Below, piece by piece: positions 1 through 6,947 of a DNA stretch of 9,543 nucleotides; within the stretch, counting starts at the first letter, position 1, and each line of letters begins with the position of its first letter. The DNA comes from Oscillospiraceae bacterium. Lineage in GTDB: Bacteria; Bacillota; Clostridia; Oscillospirales; Oscillospiraceae. Under the pieces are notes generated by a model. That model did no database searches. It saw nothing but the letters and a program-made list of their open reading frames with translations, and was not told where the DNA came from. The DNA lies in NCBI GenBank assembly GCA_017438675.1, contig JAFRUW010000186.1:1-9543 (forward strand), read 5' to 3'. The position numbers were made by a program, and so were the translations under genes.

Positions 1-234
1 AAATACGCCCTGACGCGTCCCGTGAGCGAGAGGAACCCCGATCCCTATTACGCGGAGATGGAGGCGGAGACCCTCAGAAAGATCAATTCCACCGGCGTGG
101 GCCCCCAGGGCTTCGGCGGGATAAACACGGCTGTGGCGGTAAATATCGAGACATATCCCACACATATCGCGGGGCTTCCCTGCGTTGTGAACGTGGGCTG
201 CCATGTGACGAGGCACGCAAAAGCTGTGATCTGA
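1..234 (+). CDS. Class I fumarase / L-tartrate dehydratase alpha subunit, C-terminal part (5' end outside window)
   Basis: The visible 77 residues are the C-terminal end of the alpha (N-terminal-domain) subunit of Fe-S hydro-lyases of the class I fumarase/tartrate dehydratase family, which hydrate fumarate to malate, or dehydrate tartrate, in the cytoplasm. The reading frame is open from base 1. Family landmarks are GVGPQGFGG (fragment residues 32-40), the ETYPTHIAGLP stretch (50-60) and NVGCHVTRHA (64-73). By alignment from memory with E. coli FumA, fragment Cys67 corresponds to the third cysteine ligand of the [4Fe-4S] cluster. In two-subunit enzymes a beta subunit gene commonly follows alpha; here the next gene is hpf, so beta must lie upstream or elsewhere. 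Fumarase and tartrate dehydratase cannot be told apart from this fragment. No hairpin with a T-run is seen directly after the stop. Confidence 0.85.
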   Translation, partial: KYALTRPVSERNPDPYYAEMEAETLRKINSTGVGPQGFGGINTAVAVNIETYPTHIAGLPCVVNVGCHVTRHAKAVI

Positions 235-273
235 CACTTTAACGCAATTTCACAAAAAGTTTTAAAAAACCTC

Positions 274-302
274 TTCACATATTGTGCATTTTGTGATATG
301 AT
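274..302 (+). promoter_or_regulatory. Sigma-A promoter for hpf with extended -10
   Basis: A -35 TTCACA (274-279) and a -10 TATGAT (297-302) are separated by 17 bases. The TG at 294-295 one base upstream of the -10 makes an extended -10. The predicted start near 309 gives a leader of about 43 bases. The surrounding AT-rich gap (235-351) holds no other feature that I can support. Confidence 0.7.
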
Positions 303-351
303 TTAACCATAGGATGGTACAGATCCTAATACATGAAAGGAGCTGACACAA

Positions 352-897
352 ATGAGGTTTACATTCACTGAGAAAAAGGTTCCAATCTCCGACAAACTGA
401 AGGAATATGCCGAGAAAAAGATCGGCAAGCTGGATAAATTCTTCAGATCGGAGGCGGACGCCTACATTACATTCTCCATTGAGCGCGGCAGGCACATCGC
501 TGAGGTCACTTTGAAGAGTGACGGCATGTTCTACCGTGTCACCGAGGCAACAGGAGATATGTACGCCTCAATTGATTCCGCCGCCGCGGCTATCGAGCGG
601 CAGATCCGCAAGAATAAGACGCGTCTGGCAAAGAGACTGAGAGAGGGGATCCTTGAAAAGGAGATCGAGCCCGCTCCGGATCTTCCCATGGACGAGGACG
701 ACGAAGGCGAAGAGAAGATCGAGATCATCCGCAGGAAGCAGTTCTCCATCAAGCCCATGTCCCCGGAGGAGGCTGTCCTTCAGATGAACCTTCTCGGCCA
801 CGAGTTCTTTGCTTTCAAAAACAGCGAGGATGACAACGCCTTTGCCGTTGTTTACAAGAGGAAACAGGGCGGTTACGGCCTGTTCCAGGACGAATAA
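352..897 (+). CDS. hpf: Long-form ribosome hibernation promoting factor (HPF)
   Basis: Cytoplasmic ribosome-binding protein of the long HPF family, which pairs 70S ribosomes into inactive 100S dimers in stationary phase or stress. The 181-residue length is usual for the long form. The N-terminal S30AE domain spans about residues 1-100, beginning MRFTFTEKKVPISDKLKEYA and carrying the basic helix with IRKNKTRLAKR (85-95). An acidic linker (about 105-123, rich in D and E) follows. The C-terminal dimerisation domain (about 124-181) has the typical RRKQFSIKPMSPEEAVLQM run and ends in GGYGLFQDE. The start is set by AAAGGAG at 336-342, nine bases before the ATG. The gene is a single transcription unit with its own promoter and terminator. 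Only the general fold and domain order are used for this call; they are unambiguous. Confidence 0.96.
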   Translation: MRFTFTEKKVPISDKLKEYAEKKIGKLDKFFRSEADAYITFSIERGRHIAEVTLKSDGMFYRVTEATGDMYASIDSAAAAIERQIRKNKTRLAKRLREGILEKEIEPAPDLPMDEDDEGEEKIEIIRRKQFSIKPMSPEEAVLQMNLLGHEFFAFKNSEDDNAFAVVYKRKQGGYGLFQDE

Positions 898-919
898 TCC
901 TTCTGTAAATGATAATACC

Positions 920-952
920 GCGCCTCACGGCCCGTCCGTGAGGCGCTTTTCG
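920..952 (+). terminator. Rho-independent terminator of hpf
   Basis: A perfect 11-base-pair stem, GCGCCTCACGG (920-930) with CCGTGAGGCGC (936-946), closes a 5-base loop and is followed by TTTTCGTT. It starts 22 bases after the hpf stop codon. Confidence 0.92.
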
Positions 953-1071
953 TTGGGGTTTCCGCCGGATTTGCGAATTATGTGCGGGCTCCCGATAATC
1001 GCCTCTGCATCGGGTATGATCCCCGCCCGGCGCGTTATTTATGAACATTCTATAAAACTTAATTCCTCTGC

Positions 1072-1100
1072 TTGCGGCGGGCAACCGGGAGTGTTAAGAT
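1072..1100 (+). promoter_or_regulatory. Putative promoter of the ABC transporter gene, extended -10
   Basis: A -35-like TTGCGG (1072-1077) lies 17 bases from TAAGAT (1095-1100), with TG at 1092-1093 forming an extended -10. The predicted start near 1107 gives a short leader of about 30 bases. The rest of the gap between hpf and this gene (953-1071) shows nothing else I can support. Confidence 0.6.
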
Positions 1101-1136
1101 ATACCCATCGCAGAATCTTAATTCAGGTGAAACTCT

Positions 1137-4100
1137 ATGCTTCAGATCAAAAACATAAACAAGGTTTACCGAACCGGCAATCTCGTTCAGCAGGCGCTGA
1201 ACGACGTGAGTCTCAGCCTCAGGGACAACGAATTTGTCGCTGTTCTGGGGCAGAGCGGTTCGGGCAAAACCACGCTTTTAAATATAATAGGCGGCCTTGA
1301 CCGGTACGATTCCGGGGACCTCATCATAAACGGCGTGTCCACAAAAGAGTACACGGACAGGGACTGGGACTCCTTCCGCAACCACACCGTGGGCTTTGTG
1401 TTCCAGAGCTATAATCTGATCCCCCATCAGACCATCCTCGCCAATGTGGAGCTTGCCCTTTCCATCGGCGGTATTTCCAGAAAGGAAAAGACGAAAAGAG
1501 CCGAAGAAGTGCTTGAAAAGGTGGGACTGGGGGAGCACATGCACAAGAAGCCCTCCCAGCTCTCCGGCGGCCAGATGCAGCGCGTCGCCATTGCCAGGGC
1601 CCTTGTCAATGACCCGGACATACTCCTTGCCGATGAACCCACCGGCGCTCTCGACAGCGACACCAGTCTGCAGGTCATGGACCTTTTAAAGGAGGTGGCA
1701 AGCGACCGCCTTGTGGTCATGGTCACCCACAATCCCGAGCTTGCGGATAAATATGCCACAAGGATCGTCAGGCTGAAGGACGGGAGAATAATCTCCGACA
1801 GCGACCCGTTTATACCGGAAACCGGGGAGGAGACTGTTCACAGGAACATGGGCAAAGCTTCCATGTCGTTTTTAACATCCCTTGCTCTCAGCTTCAACAA
1901 TCTCCGTACAAAAAAGGCAAGGACCATACTCGTTGCCTTTGCCGGCTCCATCGGCATCATCGGAATCGCCATGATCCTCTCCATGTCAAACGGCGTGAAC
2001 AGCTACATTCACTCCATTGAGGAGGACACCATGCAGGGCTACCCGCTGGAGATCACCGACACCAGCTTTGATATGACCAGCTTTTACACATCGTTTCTGG
2101 ATACTGCCAGATCCAAAGAGGAGCCGGAAAAGGGCAGAGAGGTCAGTGAGCTCCGTACCGTGACGGAGATGTTCTCAAATGTGGACTCCAACGATCTCAA
2201 ATCCTTAAAGGAGTACATCGAAAGCGGCAAAACCGACATCTACGACCACGTAAAGGCCGTCGAATACGACTACAGCCTGACGCCTCAGATATATACCGAC
2301 CGGGGCGGGGAGGTGCGCCGCGTAAATCCCAACGACAGCCTTGCCGCACTGGGATTTTCCTCAACACAGATGAGCGGCAACAGCGGCATTTCCTCCGCGT
2401 TCAGCAGCTTCCACCTCATGCCCCGGGATACCGATCTGTACGCGGGTCAGTACGACATCAGGGCGGGGCGCTGGCCGGAAAAGTTCAACGAGTGCGTTCT
2501 GGTGCTCTCAACCCAGGGGCAGGTCACCGATGTGACTCTGTACCTGCTGGGGAAAAAGGATATTTCGGAGCTGGACGAGGTGATACAGGCCTTCAGCGAG
2601 GGTTACTCCGTTGAGGATTCCTACGACAGCAGCGTGCGGTACAGCTATGACGAGTTTCTGGGCATAACCTTTAAGCTGATCGGCAGTTACGACACCTATG
2701 TCTACGACGGGGAGTACAAGGTCTGGACGGATAAGTCCAACGACAAGCGCTTTATGAGTCAGCTTATAAAGGACGGCGAGGAGCTGACGATAGTGGGCGT
2801 TGTTCAGCCGAAGGAAGACGTTGCGTCGCCTCTGCTCCTGAGGGGCATAAACTACCCCGCGTCCCTGATTGACCATCTGGCGGAGAATGCCGCAGAAAGC
2901 GAAATCGTTAAGGCTCAGCTCAAAAGACCGGAGGTCAATGTGATCACAGGCGTTCCCTTCGGTGAGGAATCGGAGCGGACAGAATTCGATATGGGTTCCC
3001 TGTTCAAGGTGGACGAGGAGGCCATCGGCGAAGCGTTTAAGTTCGATATGGATGAGCTTGACATGCCGTCAATGCAGGGCTTTGACCTTTCGGGCATCGA
3101 TCTGTCCGGTATGGATCTCAGCGGGGCAATTGATCCGGGGGATATGGCCTCGGCCATGCCCAGCCTCACGCCGGAGCAGGTGGCCGAACTTCTGGGCAGC
3201 GTGAAGATAAACGTGACGGCGGAGGAGATGGAGAACCTTCTGCGCACCGTCCTTGCTGGATACGCCGACTACATCGACGACGACCCTTCCACCGACTATT
3301 CAAGACTGGGCGGCGCTGTGGAGAGCTTTATGCGGACCGAGGACGCCCGGGAGATCCTGCGAAACGAGATCAGGGATATAATTTCCGAAAACAGCGAGAA
3401 AATGATCACCCGGTCCCAGCTTGAGAGGATCGTGGGGAACATTATGGCGGGCTATCCGGATTATGTGGAGGCCAATTCCACCGACGGTGAGAGCAGCGCC
3501 GCGCTTCTTACAGGGTACCTGCGTACACCGGCGGTGCAGACAATAATCACAAACAGCGCGGCGGAGCTGAGAGAACAGGTTTCATCCATGGGTGTTTCCC
3601 GGGAGCAGGCGGAAAAGGCGGCAGAGGCGCTTTACAACGGTTACGTGGAATACGCAAAGGCAAACGACCTTCCAGACCCGTCAAAGCTGTCGGAATCCGT
3701 CAGGGGCTACATGGCCACGCCGGAGGCGCAGTCGGTGATCTCCGAAGGAGTGTCAAAGGCCCTGGACACCTCGGAGCTTGAAAAGAAGGCGGCGGAAATG
3801 ATGTCGTCGTACACCGGGGCAATAGGGGAGCAGATCTCCAAAATGATGGGCGAGGCCATGAAGCAGATAGCGAAGCCCCTGACAAACAGCATTTCAAAAA
3901 GCCTTGAAGGGCTTATGAGCGGCATGACGGAGAATTTCCGGTCCATGTTCAATGTTGACCCCGAGGCAATGGCAAACGCCTTTACAGCGAATATGGACGC
4001 TGAGGAGCTCCGGGATCTGATGATGTCCCTCATGTCCACCGAAAAGTCAAGCTTTGAGAACAACCTGAACAAGCTGGGGTACGCCGACCTTGACAATCCC

Positions 4101-4673
4101 AGCACCATCACCATTTACCCCATAAACTTTGACAGCAAGACACGGGTGAAGAGCATACTCGACGGGTACAACGACATGCAGGCTGCGAATGGCAGGGAAG
4201 AAAAGGTCATTAAGTACACCGACATGGCCGACGCTCTCATAAGCTCCGTCACCACCATCGTGAACGCCGTGAGCTACGTGCTTATAGCCTTCGTGGGCGT
4301 GTCCCTTGTGGTGTCATCCATAATGATCGGCGTCATAACGTATATAAGCGTCCTTGAACGGAGCAAGGAGATCGGCATTCTCCGTGCCATCGGCGCGTCA
4401 AAGCGGAACATATCCCAGGTGTTCAACGCCGAGACATTTATTATCGGCGGCCTTGCCGGACTTTTCGGCATCGGCATCACATGGCTTCTGCTGATACCGG
4501 TGAATATCATTCTCCGGGCGCTTACGGAGCAGCAGAACATTAACGCCGTTCTTCCCGGCGGGGCGGCGGCGATCCTTGTGCTGCTCAGCATATGCCTGAC
4601 ACTGATCGGCGGTATAATCCCGTCGAAAAAGGCCGCAAGGAGAGATCCCGTGGCGGCGTTGAGATCGGAATAA
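1137..4673 (+). CDS. MacB-like ABC transporter, fused ATPase and FtsX-type permease with very large extracytoplasmic domain
   Basis: A single 1178-residue chain carries an ATPase and then a permease. ATPase: Walker A GQSGSGKT (38-45), Q-loop Gln90, signature LSGGQ (142-146), Walker B ILLADE (162-167), D-loop GALD (170-173) and switch His198, all intact, in the MacB/LolD-like class. Permease: TM1 about 264-282, an extracytoplasmic region about 290-1035, TM2 about 1045-1070, a cytoplasmic loop with KEIGILRAIGAS (1077-1088), TM3 about 1101-1126, TM4 about 1143-1161, ending RRDPVAALRSE. This is the FtsX/MacB topology of mechanotransmission-type transporters rather than pore importers. The roughly 745-residue insertion contains tandem repeats of about 63 residues (693-877) and helix-rich Met/Ala/Glu sequence. 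Start: AGGTGA at 1125-1130, six bases before ATG. Relatives serve in peptide or antibiotic resistance, lipoprotein traffic or cell-wall hydrolase control; the substrate here is unknown. No two-component system or partner gene is adjacent. Confidence 0.92.
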   Translation: MLQIKNINKVYRTGNLVQQALNDVSLSLRDNEFVAVLGQSGSGKTTLLNIIGGLDRYDSGDLIINGVSTKEYTDRDWDSFRNHTVGFVFQSYNLIPHQTILANVELALSIGGISRKEKTKRAEEVLEKVGLGEHMHKKPSQLSGGQMQRVAIARALVNDPDILLADEPTGALDSDTSLQVMDLLKEVASDRLVVMVTHNPELADKYATRIVRLKDGRIISDSDPFIPETGEETVHRNMGKASMSFLTSLALSFNNLRTKKARTILVAFAGSIGIIGIAMILSMSNGVNSYIHSIEEDTMQGYPLEITDTSFDMTSFYTSFLDTARSKEEPEKGREVSELRTVTEMFSNVDSNDLKSLKEYIESGKTDIYDHVKAVEYDYSLTPQIYTDRGGEVRRVNPNDSLAALGFSSTQMSGNSGISSAFSSFHLMPRDTDLYAGQYDIRAGRWPEKFNECVLVLSTQGQVTDVTLYLLGKKDISELDEVIQAFSEGYSVEDSYDSSVRYSYDEFLGITFKLIGSYDTYVYDGEYKVWTDKSNDKRFMSQLIKDGEELTIVGVVQPKEDVASPLLLRGINYPASLIDHLAENAAESEIVKAQLKRPEVNVITGVPFGEESERTEFDMGSLFKVDEEAIGEAFKFDMDELDMPSMQGFDLSGIDLSGMDLSGAIDPGDMASAMPSLTPEQVAELLGSVKINVTAEEMENLLRTVLAGYADYIDDDPSTDYSRLGGAVESFMRTEDAREILRNEIRDIISENSEKMITRSQLERIVGNIMAGYPDYVEANSTDGESSAALLTGYLRTPAVQTIITNSAAELREQVSSMGVSREQAEKAAEALYNGYVEYAKANDLPDPSKLSESVRGYMATPEAQSVISEGVSKALDTSELEKKAAEMMSSYTGAIGEQISKMMGEAMKQIAKPLTNSISKSLEGLMSGMTENFRSMFNVDPEAMANAFTANMDAEELRDLMMSLMSTEKSSFENNLNKLGYADLDNPSTITIYPINFDSKTRVKSILDGYNDMQAANGREEKVIKYTDMADALISSVTTIVNAVSYVLIAFVGVSLVVSSIMIGVITYISVLERSKEIGILRAIGASKRNISQVFNAETFIIGGLAGLFGIGITWLLLIPVNIILRALTEQQNINAVLPGGAAAILVLLSICLTLIGGIIPSKKAARRDPVAALRSE
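3213..3767 (+). repeat. Three degenerate tandem protein repeats (about 63 residues each) inside the ABC transporter
   Basis: Residues 693-755, 757-818 and 820-877 of the transporter align with each other. Each starts with a helix (VTAEEMENLL / ITRSQLERIV / VSREQAEKAA). Each then has GYADY (708-712), GYPDY (772-776) or GYVEY (835-839), and then ESFMRTEDAREIL, TGYLRTPAVQTII or RGYMATPEAQSVI. The period is 63-64 residues, and a half repeat may start near 879 (SELEKKAAEMM). The DNA is diverged, so this is an old protein-level duplication. Confidence 0.75.
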
Positions 4674-4679
4674 TGAGCC

Positions 4680-4790
4680 CATGCTTCAAAACAAATCTTG
4701 CGATTTGTTTTGAGTAAGATGCGCTGCAGCGGCGCTATTCTCAAACAAAGCCCCTGCTATGTTTGAAGCATGTCGACAAAGTCAACATGC
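4680..4790. repeat. Palindrome-rich intergenic element, candidate REP/MITE-like repeat
   Basis: Bounding inverted repeats CATGCTTCAAA (4680-4690) and TTTGAAGCATG (4762-4772) are perfect over 11 bases. Inside lie CAAAACAAATC / GATTTGTTTTG (4687-4697 with 4702-4712, 4-base loop), GCGC / GCGC (4721-4724 with 4732-4735) and TCAAACA / TGTTTGA (4741-4747 with 4760-4766). The right arm also forms a hairpin with the next bases: GCATGTCGAC (4768-4777) against GTCAACATGC (4781-4790), 10 pairs with one mismatch and loop AAA. The hairpins share bases, so they are alternative folds. None has a T-run on the plus strand. The element sits between two convergent genes. Confidence 0.6.
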
Positions 4791-4792
4791 GC

Positions 4793-4825
4793 AAAAAACC
4801 CTTCCGGATGATTCCGGAAGGGTTT
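4793..4825 (-). terminator. Rho-independent terminator of uraA (weakly bidirectional)
   Basis: A perfect 13-base-pair stem joins AAACCCTTCCGGA (4796-4808) and TCCGGAAGGGTTT (4813-4825) across a 4-base loop. Read on the minus strand it ends in six Ts (complement of A 4793-4798) and lies 17 bases after the uraA stop. On the plus strand the tail is only TTTAATACTTTG, so it may also stop ABC-transporter transcripts, but less efficiently. Confidence 0.88.
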
Positions 4826-4842
4826 AATACTTTGTTCCTTAA

Positions 4843-6321
4843 TTACTTGCTCTTCTTTTTGGAGTTGGTGTCCTCCACCTCGACCTCGTCGAAGTGCTTT
4901 ACATGAGCGGTGATGGGATCGGTGAGCTCGTCGTCGCTCTTCATCTTTCCGCCGTTTACAACCAGATTGGTGATGATACCGAAGATAAGAGCTGTTGCGA
5001 GAGCGGTGATGGTGAGGAGGGAGGAGCCGGTGGTCTTGTTTACGCCGAACTCAAGGGTCAGACCGCCGATGCCTGTTACCAGGATCGCGCTGACGACGAA
5101 GAGGTTCTTGTTGTTGCCCAGGTCGACCTTCTTGAGCATCTGGAGACCGGATACCGCGATGAAGCCGTAGAGAGCTACGCAGGCGCCGCCCATGACGCAC
5201 TTGGGAATGGTGTTGATGACAGCAACGAAGGGTGTGAAGAAGGACAGGACCATGCAGCCGACAGCCGCGGTGAGGATGGTCACGATGGAGGCGTTGCCGG
5301 TGATGGCCACGCAGCCGATGGACTCGCCGTATGTGGTGTTTGCCGCGCCGCCGAAGAAGCCGCCTACGATGGAGCCTACGCCGTCGCCCAGGAGGGTCTT
5401 GTCAAGACCGGGATCGGTGATGAGGTCGCGGTTGATGATGTTGCCCAGGTTCTTGTGGTCGGCAATGTGCTGAGCCAGCTCAACTACGGCGATGGGTACA
5501 AAGGTCAGGGCGATGTTGCCGAAAGCGGTGGCGTCAAGGGGATACTGGCCGTTTGTCTGGATGGCCTTCAGGAGAGTGAACTTGGGGTAGTCAAGAATGG
5601 AAGCAAAGCGGAAGGGGGTGAAGGCGCTGTTCAGAGCGTCAAAGGACATGATCTGAAGTGCCTCGATGTTTGCTGCCCTGCCGATGAGGGTGAGGACTAG
5701 AGCAACAGCAAAGCCCATGCCGATACCGATGATGAAGGGGATAAGCTTCAGCGTCTTGCTGCCCTTGATGGAGACGTAAACGATGGTGAGGAAGGTGATG
5801 GCGCCTACCAGGATGGTGATAAGGCTGTAATTTGCGCCGCCGTTTGTTGCCATCCAGGAGGTGGCGGTGCCGGAAAGGGAAAGACCGATGAGGGCAACGA
5901 TGGGTCCGATAATGACAGCGGGCATAAGCTTATTGACCCACTTGGAACCCACAGCCTTGATGATGAGAGCGATAACCACATATACGAGGCCTGCCAGTGT
6001 GATACCGATGATAACGCCCCAGTAACCGTAATTCTGGCCGATGACTGCCGCGTAAGCGCCAAGGAATGTGAAGGAAGAACCCAGGAAAACAGGGCTTCTG
6101 CGCTTTGTGAACAGGATGTACACGATGGAGCCGATACCTGCGCCGAAAAGTGCGGCGGCGGGATCGAAGGAAAGGGTGCTGACGCCGTCACTCATTGTAA
6201 AGCCGCTCATCAGCATGGGAACCAGCAGGGTAGCGGCCATGATGGCGATCATCTGCTGGAACGCGAACGTCAGGGTCTGCGAGAATCTGGGCTTATCACT
6301 GACATCATAAATAAGTTTCAT
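4843..6321 (-). CDS. uraA: Uracil permease, NCS2 (UraA/PyrP) family
   Basis: A 492-residue polytopic membrane protein of the NCS2 (nucleobase:cation symporter-2) family, which imports uracil with protons. Family landmarks are FLGSSFTFLGAY (79-90, TM3), LMPAVIIGPIVALIG (132-146), the TM8 loop AQHIADH (283-289), NRDLITDPGL (297-306), GGAANTTYGESIG (324-336, containing Glu333) and VMGGACVALYGFIAVSG (376-392). A polar charged tail follows residue 458. The start at 6321 is preferred over an in-frame ATG at 6369 because AAAGGAG (6329-6335) sits seven bases upstream and the protein then begins MKLIYDVSDKP like its relatives. By alignment from memory, the E. coli UraA substrate-site Glu241 is Gln284 here and His245 is Asp288, while Glu290 is kept (Glu333). 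The substrate could therefore be a related base or proton coupling may differ; uracil is favoured by the neighbouring upp. Confidence 0.9.
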   Translation of the reverse strand: MKLIYDVSDKPRFSQTLTFAFQQMIAIMAATLLVPMLMSGFTMSDGVSTLSFDPAAALFGAGIGSIVYILFTKRRSPVFLGSSFTFLGAYAAVIGQNYGYWGVIIGITLAGLVYVVIALIIKAVGSKWVNKLMPAVIIGPIVALIGLSLSGTATSWMATNGGANYSLITILVGAITFLTIVYVSIKGSKTLKLIPFIIGIGMGFAVALVLTLIGRAANIEALQIMSFDALNSAFTPFRFASILDYPKFTLLKAIQTNGQYPLDATAFGNIALTFVPIAVVELAQHIADHKNLGNIINRDLITDPGLDKTLLGDGVGSIVGGFFGGAANTTYGESIGCVAITGNASIVTILTAAVGCMVLSFFTPFVAVINTIPKCVMGGACVALYGFIAVSGLQMLKKVDLGNNKNLFVVSAILVTGIGGLTLEFGVNKTTGSSLLTITALATALIFGIITNLVVNGGKMKSDDELTDPITAHVKHFDEVEVEDTNSKKKSK

Positions 6322-6328
6322 TGATCTT

Positions 6329-6335
6329 CTCCTTT
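6329..6335 (-). promoter_or_regulatory. Ribosome binding site fixing the uraA start
   Basis: AAAGGAG on the minus strand, seven bases from the ATG at 6321-6319. It selects this start over the upstream in-frame ATG at 6369. Confidence 0.85.
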
Positions 6336-6400
6336 GTTTTTCTTTGAAATTCCTAAAGTATACTACCACAATGATTTTGCTAATTCAACGATAATTCGGC

Positions 6401-6429
6401 ATTAAAAACAAATTCTCGGTATTGTTCAA
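6401..6429 (-). promoter_or_regulatory. Putative internal promoter of uraA
   Basis: On the minus strand a -35 TTGAAC (6429-6424) and -10 TTTAAT (6406-6401) are separated by 17 bases. The predicted start near 6394 gives a leader of about 73 bases. The -35 is flanked by a 5-base inverted repeat, TCGGT (6416-6420) with ACCGA (6432-6436), which could be an operator or chance. No PyrR-type attenuator or purine riboswitch is recognisable in the leader. Confidence 0.45.
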
Positions 6430-6442
6430 AAACCGACATTTT

Positions 6443-6877
6443 TCACACTGAAAACATGTGCAATTCATCCTCCGTAAATACGGGAATCCCGTTATCGGCG
6501 AACAGCTCCGCGGTGACTCCGTTCCCCTGGCGCTTTGCGCCTGTGAAGGTGCCGTCGTAGATGACGCCTTTGCCGCATGAAGGGCTGTTCGCCTTCATTA
6601 TGGCGGCGTCGGCGCGGTTCAGCTTTGCCAGCAGGAGGGCCGCCTCGGCGCCCTTTGTGTACTCCTCCGTGACATCTTTTCCGTTTACCGTAATTACACG
6701 GTCGCCCACGCGCTCCGCCGGATCCCGGGGTGTGGGAAGACCGCCCATTTGCTCGGGGCAGACAGCGATGAGAGTATGTTCCTCCGCGAGGGCAAGAACA
6801 GCCTCATTTTTACAGCAGTCCCCCTTGTATCTGCATTCGCATCCCAAGAGACAGGCGCTTACGATAATTTTGCTCAT
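6443..6877 (-). CDS. tudS: DUF523 protein, TudS-type thiouracil desulfidase
   Basis: A 144-residue cytoplasmic protein of the DUF523 family. A characterised family member, TudS, removes sulfur from 2-thiouracil to give uracil using a [4Fe-4S] cluster held by three cysteines, the fourth iron being free to bind the sulfur. Visible motifs are VSACLLGCECRYKG (6-19; Cys9 and Cys13), CPEQMGGLPTPRDPAE (40-55; Glu42), NGKDVT (65-70) and KANSPSCGKGVIYDGTF (95-111; Cys101). Cys9, Cys13 and Cys101 are the probable cluster ligands. The length equals the single-domain family form, with no DUF1722 fusion. The start at 6877 is set by AGGAGG (6886-6891), eight bases upstream; the frame stays open further upstream but only antisense to upp. 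The gene sits between uraA (same strand, 121 bases downstream) and upp (divergent), which strongly favours a pyrimidine-base substrate. The family call is firm; thiouracil as substrate is inferred. Confidence 0.85.
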   Translation of the reverse strand: MSKIIVSACLLGCECRYKGDCCKNEAVLALAEEHTLIAVCPEQMGGLPTPRDPAERVGDRVITVNGKDVTEEYTKGAEAALLLAKLNRADAAIMKANSPSCGKGVIYDGTFTGAKRQGNGVTAELFADNGIPVFTEDELHMFSV

Positions 6878-6885
6878 TTCTCCGT

Positions 6886-6891
6886 CCTCCT
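6886..6891 (-). promoter_or_regulatory. Ribosome binding site fixing the DUF523 start
   Basis: Consensus AGGAGG on the minus strand, eight bases from the ATG at 6877-6875. It rules out the much longer upstream extension of this frame. Confidence 0.9.
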
Positions 6892-6914
6892 GACGCTGTT
6901 TTACTAAAATGATA

Positions 6915-6943
6915 TTGCGGTTCAGACCGGTTTGTGATATTAT
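6915..6943 (+). promoter_or_regulatory. upp promoter, extended -10
   Basis: TTGCGG (6915-6920) and TATTAT (6938-6943) are 17 bases apart, with TG at 6935-6936 giving an extended -10. The predicted start near 6950 leaves a leader of about 66 bases. The -10 overlaps the divergent -10 on the other strand. Confidence 0.7.
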
Positions 6944-6947
6944 AACA
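6939..6947 (-). promoter_or_regulatory. Divergent promoter of the tudS-uraA arm, consensus extended -10
   Basis: On the minus strand TG (6947-6946), one base, then a perfect TATAAT (6944-6939). The -35 region is poor (TGCAAA at 6966-6961, spacing 16), as expected of extended -10 promoters. The predicted start is near 6932, about 55 bases before the DUF523 start codon. Confidence 0.68.

Noticed and set aside
809..1300. Plus-strand open frame of 163 codons spanning the hpf end and ABC start
   Set aside because: It overlaps two well-supported genes in another frame and crosses the hpf terminator hairpin. It has no recognisable domain.
4721..4735. GCGC...GCGC hairpin with central GCTGCAGC as a separate terminator
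   Set aside because: The stem is short and no T-run follows on either strand. It is treated as part of the larger palindromic element.
4894..5700. Open frame of 268 codons on the plus strand inside uraA
   Set aside because: It is antisense to a clear NCS2 permease. Its composition (Gly/Asp/Glu/Val-rich, no domain) is that of a shadow frame, and it has no ribosome binding site.
6322..6369. Longer uraA start at 6369 adding 16 residues
   Set aside because: The added residues are basic and unlike family N-termini, and the ribosome binding site at 6329-6335 serves the ATG at 6321.
6322..6442. PyrR attenuator or purine/pyrimidine riboswitch upstream of uraA
   Set aside because: The leader predicted from the local promoter is only about 73 bases, with no terminator/antiterminator pair and no recognisable PyrR-binding loop.
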